Shown here in pieces: positions 1-6,059 of a DNA stretch of 7,996 nt (positions within the stretch are counted from its first letter, which is position 1; the number at the start of each line of letters is the position of its first letter). The notes beneath the pieces were generated by a model that was not told where the DNA came from, did not search any database, and was given only the letters and a program-made list of their open reading frames with translations. The position numbers and the translations under genes are program-made. Source of the DNA: Desulfobacterales bacterium (lineage in GTDB: Bacteria > Desulfobacterota > DSM-4660 > Desulfatiglandales > Desulfatiglandaceae); assembly GCA_022013615.1 (NCBI GenBank), contig JAKLQB010000431.1, positions 1 to 7,996 of the forward strand, in the 5' to 3' direction.

Positions 1-1125
1 AACGACCCCACCCTGGTACAGGCGGCCAAAGATGCAGGGGCCACAGGGATTAATCTCGTAGGGATGTGCTGCTCCGGGGCTGAAATGCTTTCCAGGCATG
101 GGATCCCCCATGCAGGAAATTTCATGTCAACTGAGGCGGTTTTGATTACCGGCGCGGTGGACGCCATGGGCGTAGATGTGCAGTGTATTAAACAGGGGCT
201 GGCAAAAGTGGCTGAGTGCTATGGTACAAAGCTTTTCACCACCAATCCGAGGTGCCATATTGAAGGAGCGGAACATATTGAATTCCATGAACATGAACCC
301 AGAGAATGCACGGACGGAATCGTTGAAATGGCAATTGTGAGATTCAAAAACCGTAAACTCCCCGTTGAAATCCCCAATATAACCACCATGGGGGTTCACG
401 GTTTCTCCCACGAGTCCATAAATTATCATCTCGGTGGGACCTTCAGGGCTTCCTATACACCGCTCAATGATAATATCATCAATGGAAGAATCCGTGGTGT
501 GGCAGGCGTTGTCGGCTGTACGAACCCAAGGGTCAAACATGACTGGGTCCACGTGGAGCTGGTCAAGGAGCTGATTAGACATGATGTCCTCGTTCTCCAG
601 ACCGGGTGTTCCCAGATCGCCCTTGCCAAGGCAGGCTTCTACACACCCGAAGCCGCATATATGGCAGGACCTGGCCTGAGAGAGGTGTGTGAGACAGTAG
701 GTATGCCGCCTGTGCTGGGGATGGGTTCCTGTGTGGATAACAGCCGTATCCTGATTGCAGCCTCGGAAATGGTTCGTACTGGCGGGCTTGGTGATAGCCT
801 TGCTGATCTCCCCGTCGCAGGGGCCGCCCCGGAATGGATGAGCGAAAAGGCCATCGCCATTGGCCAATATTTTGTAGGGTCCGGCGTCTACACCGTATTC
901 GGTGTGAGCTTTCCAATCATTGAGGGAACCAAATTTCACAAGCTTCTTTTTGATGGTCTTGAAGAACAAGGATTTGGAAAATGGGGATTCAGCGCAGATC
1001 CTCATGAAATAGCGCACATGATGATTGCGCATATTGACAAGAAAAGGAAGGCCCTAGGTATTGACAAGACCAGGGAAAGGGTCCTTATGGATATGAAAGA
1101 CAGGCGAGAGCTTGAAGCAGCTTAA
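1..1125 (+). CDS. cooS: Anaerobic carbon-monoxide dehydrogenase catalytic subunit, 3' part only
   Basis: This is the C-terminal 374 residues of a Ni-Fe CO dehydrogenase, which interconverts CO and CO2 with ferredoxin-type electron carriers in the cytoplasm. The frame is open from base 1, so the gene starts upstream of the window; the family is usually about 630-680 residues. Visible residues match the C-cluster ligands in order: a CC pair at fragment residues 23-24, Cys62 in VQCIKQG, Cys173 in GVVGCTNPR, Cys203 in TGCSQ and Cys244 in MGSCVDNSR, then the conserved Lys283 in MSEKAIAIG. The His ligand and the B- and D-cluster cysteines would lie in the missing N-terminal half. Cys173-Cys203 spacing is 30, as in characterised enzymes, but Cys203-Cys244 is 41, shorter than the about 50 I recall for them. 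Nothing downstream encodes acetyl-CoA synthase subunits, so a stand-alone CooS is likely, but upstream neighbours are unseen. Confidence 0.96.
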   Translation, partial: NDPTLVQAAKDAGATGINLVGMCCSGAEMLSRHGIPHAGNFMSTEAVLITGAVDAMGVDVQCIKQGLAKVAECYGTKLFTTNPRCHIEGAEHIEFHEHEPRECTDGIVEMAIVRFKNRKLPVEIPNITTMGVHGFSHESINYHLGGTFRASYTPLNDNIINGRIRGVAGVVGCTNPRVKHDWVHVELVKELIRHDVLVLQTGCSQIALAKAGFYTPEAAYMAGPGLREVCETVGMPPVLGMGSCVDNSRILIAASEMVRTGGLGDSLADLPVAGAAPEWMSEKAIAIGQYFVGSGVYTVFGVSFPIIEGTKFHKLLFDGLEEQGFGKWGFSADPHEIAHMMIAHIDKKRKALGIDKTRERVLMDMKDRRELEAA

Positions 1126-1169
1126 TCAGTGGCACAGCGTAAAAAAAAACTTGACAAAGTTTATAGATC

Positions 1170-1197
1170 TTAACATGTTCATGCCCTGCCCTATTAA
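1170..1197 (+). promoter_or_regulatory. Candidate sigma70-type promoter ahead of the redox operon
   Basis: TTAACA at 1170-1175 (5 of 6 to the -35 consensus) is followed after 16 bp by TATTAA at 1192-1197 (4 of 6 to the -10 consensus), which would start transcription near 1204. A perfect TTGACA also sits at 1151-1156, but no good -10 box lies 16-18 bp after it (CATGTT at 1174-1179 is weak). The 154-bp gap after cooS and the lack of a gene there fit an independent promoter for the rubredoxin operon. This is a motif reading only. Confidence 0.4.
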
Positions 1198-1210
1198 TTT
1201 ACAACATGCT

Positions 1211-1244
1211 AACTTTCGCATTGAATTTCAATGTTCCGAAAGTT
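1211..1244 (+). promoter_or_regulatory. Long interrupted dyad / hairpin in the rubredoxin leader
   Basis: AACTTTCG (1211-1218) is the exact reverse complement of CGAAAGTT (1237-1244). Nested inside, CATTGAA (1219-1225) is the exact complement of TTCAATG (1227-1233), around a single central T. Only TTC (1234-1236) is unpaired. As RNA this gives a stem of about 13-15 bp with a 3-nt bulge; as DNA it is a strong operator-like dyad. No T-run follows, so it is not a classic intrinsic terminator for cooS. It lies just downstream of the candidate promoter and 35 bp before the rubredoxin start, so a repressor site or a 5'-UTR structure are both possible. Confidence 0.6.
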
Positions 1245-1279
1245 CTGCACCATCAAAACTAAATGAGGAGGATTAAATT

Positions 1280-1438
1280 ATGGATAGTTATGTGTGTACA
1301 GTTTGCGGTTATGTGTATGATCCTGAGGAGGGAGATCCGGATAACGGTGTAAAGGCCGGAACCACATTTGAAGATATTCCGGATGACTGGACCTGCCCCG
1401 TATGTGGAGCATCCAAGGATCAGTTTGAGAAGGAATAA
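1280..1438 (+). CDS. Rubredoxin
   Basis: A 52-residue protein with the complete rubredoxin pattern: Cys6-x2-Cys9 followed by [10 protein letters not shown], then [10 protein letters not shown] with Cys39-x2-Cys42. These four cysteines bind a single Fe(Cys)4 iron. The length is the family norm (about 52-54). It is a small soluble one-electron carrier, typically serving rubredoxin:oxygen oxidoreductase, superoxide reductase or rubrerythrin in anaerobes; none of those partners is in this window. The ATG at 1280 is well supported by a strong Shine-Dalgarno GAGGAGG at 1265-1271 with 8 nt spacing. It is the first gene of a compact + strand operon of redox proteins, so it may be an electron carrier for one of them, which is inference. 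Confidence 0.97.
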   Translation: MDSYVCTVCGYVYDPEEGDPDNGVKAGTTFEDIPDDWTCPVCGASKDQFEKE

Positions 1439-3500
1439 GAAAAGGGCTTCAAATCATTTGATTGATGAAAAGAGCCCGTACCTCCTACAGCATGCCGGAA
1501 ACCCGGTGGACTGGTTTCCCTGGGGCGAGGAGGCTTTCCGTAAAGCCAGGAATGAGGACAAACCCATCTTCCTTTCCATTGGATATGCCACGTGCCACTG
1601 GTGTCACGTTATGGCTCACGAGTCGTTTGAAGATGAAGAGGTTGCCCGGATTCTGAATCAAAATTTTATCGCTATAAAAGTAGACCGTGAAGAACGCCCG
1701 GATGTGGACCAGATCTACATGTCCGTGTGTCAGGCTATGACAGGGCGCGGGGGATGGCCCCTCTCCATTTTCATGACTGCCGAGGGCAAACCGTTCTTTG
1801 CAGGCACCTATTTCCCAAAGTCGAGCCGGATGGGAATGACCGGTTTTATGGATCTATTAGGCCAGATCGCTTCAATCTGGCAAAACGACCGGCAGAAGAT
1901 CCTGAAGACGAGCGAAGAAATTACTCAGGCCATTAAGTCCTCTAATGAAGGTAGGCCAGGCCATGCTGTAGGCTCTGACACCTTGAAGAAGGCCTACGAA
2001 CAGCTTACGAGGGCCTTTGATCCGAACTGGGGCGGATTTGGCACTGCACCAAAATTCCCAACGCCACATAACCTCACCTTCCTTCTGAGATGGCACAAAC
2101 GGAGCTTCGACCCATCAGCTCTAAAAATGGTAGAAAAGACCCTTGATGCCATGCGTAGAGGTGGCATTTTTGACCAGATCGGGCTGGGTTTTCACCGCTA
2201 TTCAGTGGATAGGGAATGGCTTGTCCCCCACTTTGAGAAAATGCTTTACGATCAAGCCTTGCTGGCCATGGCCTACACAGAGGCTTATCAGACGACAGGA
2301 AAGGCAAAATTTGGCCAGGTAGGGCGTGAAATACTCACCTATGTGTTGCGCGATATGACCGCCCCCGAAGGTGGTTTCTACTGTGCAGAAGATGCTGACA
2401 GCGAAGGCAAAGAAGGGTTATTCTATGTCTGGACTCCCAGGGAGGTGAAAATACATTTGGGAGACAGGCTCGGTGATCTCTTCTGCCGTTTCTACGATAT
2501 CAGCGATGCCGGTAATTTTGAAGATGGCCTCAGCATTCCCCACATCCCGGGAGATCCAGAGACCTTTGCCAAGAAAGAAGGTATGGGCCTGAAAGAGCTT
2601 AAAACCGTTTTAGAAGACGCAAGACAGAAGCTTTTTATGGTCCGGGAAAAACGAATCCATCCTTTAAAGGATGACAAGATACTCACTGCATGGAATGGTC
2701 TTATGATCGCTGCCCTTGCAAAAGCCTCCCAGGCATTTGGGGATCAAGCGTATGCTGACGCAGCCCGAAAGGCGGCTGACTTTATCTTAAAAAATCTCAG
2801 GACAGCCGATGGCAGGTTGCTGCGCAGATACAGGCAGGGAGATGCAGCATACCCGGGATACCTGGATGATTACGCCTTCCTGGTGTGGGGTTTAATCGAA
2901 CTATATGAAGCTACCTTTGACATCTCGTATCTTGAACAAGCTGTTGCCATGAACAGGGAAATGATAGATATTTTCTGGGATAAGCAAAGTGGGGGGCTTT
3001 ATTTCACGGGAAAAGGCAACGAACCCCTTGTCATGCAGAACAAAGAGATATACGATGGGGCCCTCCCTTCAGGCAATTCAGTTGCAGCGCTTAACTTTTT
3101 GCGCCTGGGTCGCATGACGGGAAACATCGACTTAGAGGAAAAATATGAGCAGTTGATCCGACATTTTTCCGCCCAGGTTACGGAGCACCCCATAGCTCAT
3201 ACTCAACTACTGGCGGCCCTTGATTTTGCGGTCGGCCCGAGCAGGGAAATCGTTATTGCCGGTGACCCAACACTTGATGGCACTCAAACCATGATTAATG
3301 CCATTTATAGAAAATTCCTGCCCAATAAGGTTTTACTGTTTCGGCCTCAAGGATTGGGGGGTAAAAGGCTTGCCGGGTTATCCCCCTATACGGAATTCAT
3401 GGCCCCTGTGAATCATAAACCCACTGTTTTCGTCTGCGAGCAATATGCCTGCCAGGCACCGATTACGGACGTGGGTCAATTGGAGACTGCCCTCAAGTAA
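1383..3500 (+). CDS. DUF255 / YyaL-SPATA20 family protein with N-terminal thioredoxin-like domain
   Basis: About 705 residues from the ATG at 1383, a full-length member of the YyaL/SPATA20 family. The N-terminal thioredoxin-fold domain (about residues 26-190) shows [14 protein letters not shown] (31-44), the redox-type CHWC motif (71-74), [10 protein letters not shown] (100-109) and [10 protein letters not shown] (121-130). The rest is the helical (alpha/alpha)6-barrel part resembling six-hairpin glycosidases and sugar epimerases, with PKFPTPHN (223-230), GGIFDQ (from 260), HFEKMLYD (283-290) and CAEDADSEG (334-342). The biochemical role of the family is not established. No signal peptide is evident, so it is probably cytoplasmic. 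The start is uncertain: the ATG at 1383 lies inside the rubredoxin gene in another frame and has no good ribosome site. Alternatives are TTG 1368, GTG 1404 and TTG 1458; the last is 19 nt after the rubredoxin stop with AAAAGGG upstream and gives 680 residues, but trims the conserved N-x-L just before the first motif. Confidence 0.93.
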   Translation: MTGPAPYVEHPRISLRRNKKRASNHLIDEKSPYLLQHAGNPVDWFPWGEEAFRKARNEDKPIFLSIGYATCHWCHVMAHESFEDEEVARILNQNFIAIKVDREERPDVDQIYMSVCQAMTGRGGWPLSIFMTAEGKPFFAGTYFPKSSRMGMTGFMDLLGQIASIWQNDRQKILKTSEEITQAIKSSNEGRPGHAVGSDTLKKAYEQLTRAFDPNWGGFGTAPKFPTPHNLTFLLRWHKRSFDPSALKMVEKTLDAMRRGGIFDQIGLGFHRYSVDREWLVPHFEKMLYDQALLAMAYTEAYQTTGKAKFGQVGREILTYVLRDMTAPEGGFYCAEDADSEGKEGLFYVWTPREVKIHLGDRLGDLFCRFYDISDAGNFEDGLSIPHIPGDPETFAKKEGMGLKELKTVLEDARQKLFMVREKRIHPLKDDKILTAWNGLMIAALAKASQAFGDQAYADAARKAADFILKNLRTADGRLLRRYRQGDAAYPGYLDDYAFLVWGLIELYEATFDISYLEQAVAMNREMIDIFWDKQSGGLYFTGKGNEPLVMQNKEIYDGALPSGNSVAALNFLRLGRMTGNIDLEEKYEQLIRHFSAQVTEHPIAHTQLLAALDFAVGPSREIVIAGDPTLDGTQTMINAIYRKFLPNKVLLFRPQGLGGKRLAGLSPYTEFMAPVNHKPTVFVCEQYACQAPITDVGQLETALK

Positions 3501-3521
3501 TGAAGGAAAGGAATTGATTCA

Positions 3522-4505
3522 ATGTTTGTTCTTGGATTACAGGGAAGCCCGCGTATTAAAGGAAACACCAGTATTCTTCTTTCGTCCTTTCTCGCTGAGG
3601 CAGAAAGACTTGGTGCCCACACGAAAAATCTGGATGTGGCGCGCATAAATACCTCCCCCTGCCAGGAATGCGGAACCTGTGAAAAAAAAGGGTTTTGTCC
3701 CATTGATGATGATATGCAGCAGGTCTATCCATTGCTTCGTCAAGCAGACATCATCGTAATGGCCACGCCCATTTTCTTTTATGGCCCTACGGCCCAGATG
3801 AAGGCCCTCATTGACCGGTCTCAAGCCCTGTGGTCCCTGAGGTATGTATTCAGGCTCATGGATCCGGGCAGAAAGTGGCGGCAAGGGTTTCTATTATCAG
3901 TTGGGGCCACAAAGGGGAAAAATCTCTTTGAAGGCACTACCCTTATGGCCAAATACTTCTTTGACGCGGTTGGAGCGAGTTTTGACGGAGCTCTCACATA
4001 CAAACAGATTGAAGGATCAGGAGGCATAAAAAAACACCCCACTGCCCTCGATGAAGTAAAAGAAAAAGCTAAGGCCCTTGTGACACCCTTTCTGAACAGA
4101 AAAAAAATACTTTTTGTCTGCGCGGAAAATACCTGCCGCAGCCAGATGGCAAGTGCCTTTGCCCAGTACCATGGTGGGGACAAGATCGAGGTTGAAAGCG
4201 CAGGGAGTACGCCGGCAAAAGAGGTAAATCCGCTCATGAAAGAGGCTATGAAAGAAAAGGGTATTGACATGGCCTATCGCAAACCAAAATCTGTTGAGGA
4301 AGCTGCTCCCTTTGGAAAACCAGATTTGATCGTATCAATGGGCTGTAAAGATGTGTGCCCCCAATTTCCGGGTGTACCAAATGAGGAATGGAACGTGCCT
4401 GACCCTTTTGGAAAACCAATTGAATTCATGCGCGAGATCAGAGACGATATTGAAAAAAAGGTGAGCAGCCTTATTGAAGTGGAAAAGAAAAAAAGAGGAG
4501 GTTAG
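3522..4505 (+). CDS. Fusion: iron-sulfur flavoprotein (NAD(P)H-FMN reductase-like) domain + ArsC/LMW-phosphatase domain
   Basis: A 327-residue two-domain protein. Residues 1-190 form a flavodoxin-like NADPH-dependent FMN reductase/iron-sulfur flavoprotein domain: GLQGSPRIKGNTS (5-17) is the phosphate-binding loop for FMN, MATPIFFYGPTAQMKALIDR is the usual second flavin contact, and Cys47-x2-Cys50-x2-Cys53-x5-Cys59 is the compact cysteine motif that binds [4Fe-4S] in archaeal ISF proteins. Residues about 194-320 are a low-molecular-weight phosphatase/arsenate reductase domain. Its P-loop is C200-AENTC-R206-S with nucleophile Cys200 and a second loop Cys205; Cys275 and Cys279 lie in MGCKDVCP, the usual resolving-cysteine position of thioredoxin-coupled ArsC, and Asp294 in VPDPFG is the general acid. 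Arsenate to arsenite reduction is the likely activity of this half. The gene is 21 nt after the previous one, with an AAGGAAAGGA ribosome site at 3503-3512, and 2 nt before the glutaredoxin gene. The actual substrate is unproven. Confidence 0.93.
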   Translation: MFVLGLQGSPRIKGNTSILLSSFLAEAERLGAHTKNLDVARINTSPCQECGTCEKKGFCPIDDDMQQVYPLLRQADIIVMATPIFFYGPTAQMKALIDRSQALWSLRYVFRLMDPGRKWRQGFLLSVGATKGKNLFEGTTLMAKYFFDAVGASFDGALTYKQIEGSGGIKKHPTALDEVKEKAKALVTPFLNRKKILFVCAENTCRSQMASAFAQYHGGDKIEVESAGSTPAKEVNPLMKEAMKEKGIDMAYRKPKSVEEAAPFGKPDLIVSMGCKDVCPQFPGVPNEEWNVPDPFGKPIEFMREIRDDIEKKVSSLIEVEKKKRGG

Positions 4506-4507
4506 GA

Positions 4508-4759
4508 ATGGATAATTCAGTAAAGATTTACTCACTTAGCACCTGCAGTCATTGCAGGGCAACCAAGACGTTCCTGGATGAATGCCAGGTCAAGTATGAT
4601 TTTACGGATGTGGACATGCTTGAAGGAGAAGAAAGGACCGCCATTATCGAAGACGTGAAAAAATTGAATCCAAATTGCTCTTTTCCTACAATTATCATTG
4701 GTGATAAGGTCATTGTGGGATATAAAGAAGATGAGATTAAGGAGGCACTTGGGTTATGA
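4508..4759 (+). CDS. Glutaredoxin family protein (NrdH/YruB-like, CSHC active site)
   Basis: An 83-residue single-domain thioredoxin-fold protein. It has the beta strand VKIYSLSTC leading to the redox pair Cys13-Ser-His-Cys16, the cis-proline region FPTIIIGD (59-66, Pro60) and the Gly-Tyr that usually follows the last strand (71-72); extra cysteines are at 26 and 57. Length and the lack of a classical CPYC glutathione site fit the small glutaredoxin-like proteins of anaerobes, which are often reduced by a protein reductase and not by glutathione. The start is well supported: GAGGAGG at 4495-4501, inside the end of the upstream gene, is 6 nt before the ATG. It follows the ArsC fusion by 2 nt and overlaps the FTR gene by the 4-nt ATGA, so translation of all three is probably coupled. 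It is likely the thiol carrier between FTR and the ArsC domain (inference). Confidence 0.95.
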   Translation: MDNSVKIYSLSTCSHCRATKTFLDECQVKYDFTDVDMLEGEERTAIIEDVKKLNPNCSFPTIIIGDKVIVGYKEDEIKEALGL

Positions 4760-5082
4760 ACGAAGCAGAAAAATTATATGAAACCCTAAAAAAAGTCCAG
4801 GAACCAAAAGGCTACTTTTTTAACAAGGACAGCAAAAGGGTCTTTGAACTCCTGGATGCCCTTCTTGTAAACAAAAAGCGTTACGGCTATATGTCGTGTC
4901 CATGCGGGCTGGCATCAGGTGATCGCAAAACGGATCAGGATATCCTCTGTCCATGTGTGTACAGAGAAGCCGATGTAAAGGAGTATGGAAGCTGTTATTG
5001 TAACCTTTATGTCTCAAAAGAGTGGAACGAGGAAAAGATTCCCCATAAATATATACCGGAGAAGAGGACGCCTCCCTTTTAG
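4756..5082 (+). CDS. Ferredoxin-thioredoxin reductase catalytic chain (FTR beta-like)
   Basis: A 108-residue protein with the three cysteine pairs of the FTR catalytic subunit: CPC (48-50), CPC (65-67) and CYC (80-82). In the characterised enzyme the equivalents of Cys48, Cys65, Cys67 and Cys80 hold a [4Fe-4S] cluster, and Cys50 and Cys82 form the active-site disulfide; the enzyme passes two ferredoxin electrons, one at a time, to a thioredoxin disulfide. The C-terminal KYIPEKRTPP is in the usual place. Differences from the plant/cyanobacterial form are shorter CPC-to-CPC spacing (14 residues), longer spacing to the third pair (12 residues), and Tyr81 where the classical motif is Cys-His-Cys. 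No variable (alpha) subunit gene is present, as is usual in bacterial FTR-like proteins. The ATG overlaps the glutaredoxin stop (ATGA), which points to the glutaredoxin as its partner. The 3' end overlaps the convergent permease gene by 4 bp. Confidence 0.94.
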   Translation: MNEAEKLYETLKKVQEPKGYFFNKDSKRVFELLDALLVNKKRYGYMSCPCGLASGDRKTDQDILCPCVYREADVKEYGSCYCNLYVSKEWNEEKIPHKYIPEKRTPPF

Positions 5083-5963
5083 GCCTCGCTCCTCCTCATA
5101 TAAATTTCCAGACGTTCAACGCCAAGAGACAATACAAGACTCAATATCAGATACAACACCGCAATGGTGATCCAGACCTCAAATGTGAGATATGTGGCAG
5201 ACATCAACTCCATTCCCTGAAACGTCAGTTCCTGGATCGAAATAACCGAAACAATGGCAGAGTCCTTGATGGTGGAAATAAACTGGCCCGCCAAAGGGGG
5301 AAGAATCCTTTGCGTTGCCTGCGGCATGATAATGTAGCGCATTTGCTGCCACCGGGTTAACCCAAGTGCGCGCGAAGCCTCCCACTGGCCCTTTTCAATG
5401 GATTGGATACCCGCCCTGACAATTTCGGTAATGTAGGCCCCCTCAAAAACAGCAAGGGTAATCAGGGCCGATAGAAATGCAGAAAACATCGAAGGTGAGG
5501 CAAATGCAAACCCTAAAAAGGCCCGGGTCCACTCAGACCGTGATTGGACAAATTCATCCACCCCGAGGGCCGTCATGATCTGGCCGCTAAAGAAATAGTA
5601 GAAAATGAAAATCAGCACAAGGGGTGGGAGATTCCGGATCAGTTCTACGTAAGCCCGCCCAATGAGCCGGTTAAAGAGGCTGCGGCTTACACGGCACAGC
5701 CCCATCACTGTGCCAATGATCGTTGCAAGGATTGTCCCCCATATACTGAGCCGAATGGTGGTAAAAAGCCCCTGCATAAGCAGGTTCGGAACCCACTCGC
5801 TTCTTTCAGCGTCATAGCGGTAGAGATATTGCGGTATGGCCGCCCAATCCCACTTATAATGGAGACCCACAGTAACCCTGTATATGACATATCCTCCAGC
5901 CGCCAGGATTAGCAGGCCTACAATGATGTCGAGAGACCCGATTTTCGTTTTCTTTGGTATCAA
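5079..5963 (-). CDS. Amino-acid ABC transporter permease (HisM/GlnP family), second permease
   Basis: An inner-membrane subunit of a polar amino-acid type ABC importer, about 294 residues. Hydrophobic segments include one near the N-terminus (residues about 12-32), a TTIRLSIWGTILATIIGTVMG segment, LVLIFIFYYFF, and the C-terminal ITIAVLYLILSLVLSLG. The cytoplasmic EAA loop that docks the ATPase is clear: EASRALGLTR...MPQA at 195-216. There is no ATG start. TTG at 5963 is preceded by AAGGGGAG (5975-5968) at short spacing and is preferred; an upstream in-frame TTG at 5981 would add six residues. It is the last gene of the - strand operon, 96 bp after the binding-protein gene, and its stop codon overlaps the stop of the convergent FTR gene. 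It is clearly homologous to the first permease of the operon (both share an early W-x-W-x3-IPQY segment) but carries a longer extracytoplasmic loop after the FYYFF helix. The substrate cannot be read from sequence. Confidence 0.94.
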   Translation of the reverse strand: MIPKKTKIGSLDIIVGLLILAAGGYVIYRVTVGLHYKWDWAAIPQYLYRYDAERSEWVPNLLMQGLFTTIRLSIWGTILATIIGTVMGLCRVSRSLFNRLIGRAYVELIRNLPPLVLIFIFYYFFSGQIMTALGVDEFVQSRSEWTRAFLGFAFASPSMFSAFLSALITLAVFEGAYITEIVRAGIQSIEKGQWEASRALGLTRWQQMRYIIMPQATQRILPPLAGQFISTIKDSAIVSVISIQELTFQGMELMSATYLTFEVWITIAVLYLILSLVLSLGVERLEIYMRRSEA

Positions 5964-6000
5964 AAATCTCCCCTTAGTCAACTACCACTTCAGTACTCTA

Positions 6001-6037
6001 AGGCCTTCTTTCAGGCAAAGCCAATGGCCTCTGGCCT
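6001..6037 (-). repeat. GC-rich inverted repeats between binding-protein and second permease genes
   Basis: The 78-96 bp gap after the binding-protein stop contains several short complementary blocks: GGCC-TCT-GGCC at 6026-6036 and AGGCC at 6001-6005 complementary to GGCCT at 6033-6037, with GGC/GCC pairs between. The transcript could fold into a stem-loop here. In other ABC operons such structures after the binding-protein gene protect its mRNA and lower expression of the next gene; that role is only inferred here, and no T-run makes it a terminator. Confidence 0.35.
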
Positions 6038-6059
6038 ATCCGGAATTGTTGAGGATTCG

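Noticed and set aside
127..1032. Long 301-codon open frame on the - strand
   Set aside because: It is antisense to a cooS segment in which the + strand has all conserved CODH motifs; its translation has no recognisable domain and a shadow composition.
1126..1165. Intrinsic terminator for cooS
   Set aside because: There is an A-run at 1141-1149 on the + strand but no stem before a T-run on the transcript strand; the dyad at 1211-1244 also lacks a T-run.
3821..4270. 149-codon - strand open frame inside the ArsC fusion gene
   Set aside because: It is antisense to the conserved ISF and P-loop regions and resembles no protein family; a shadow frame.
5544..5912. 122-codon + strand open frame within the second permease gene
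   Set aside because: The - strand encodes a permease with EAA loop and membrane helices here; the + frame has no motif or ribosome site.
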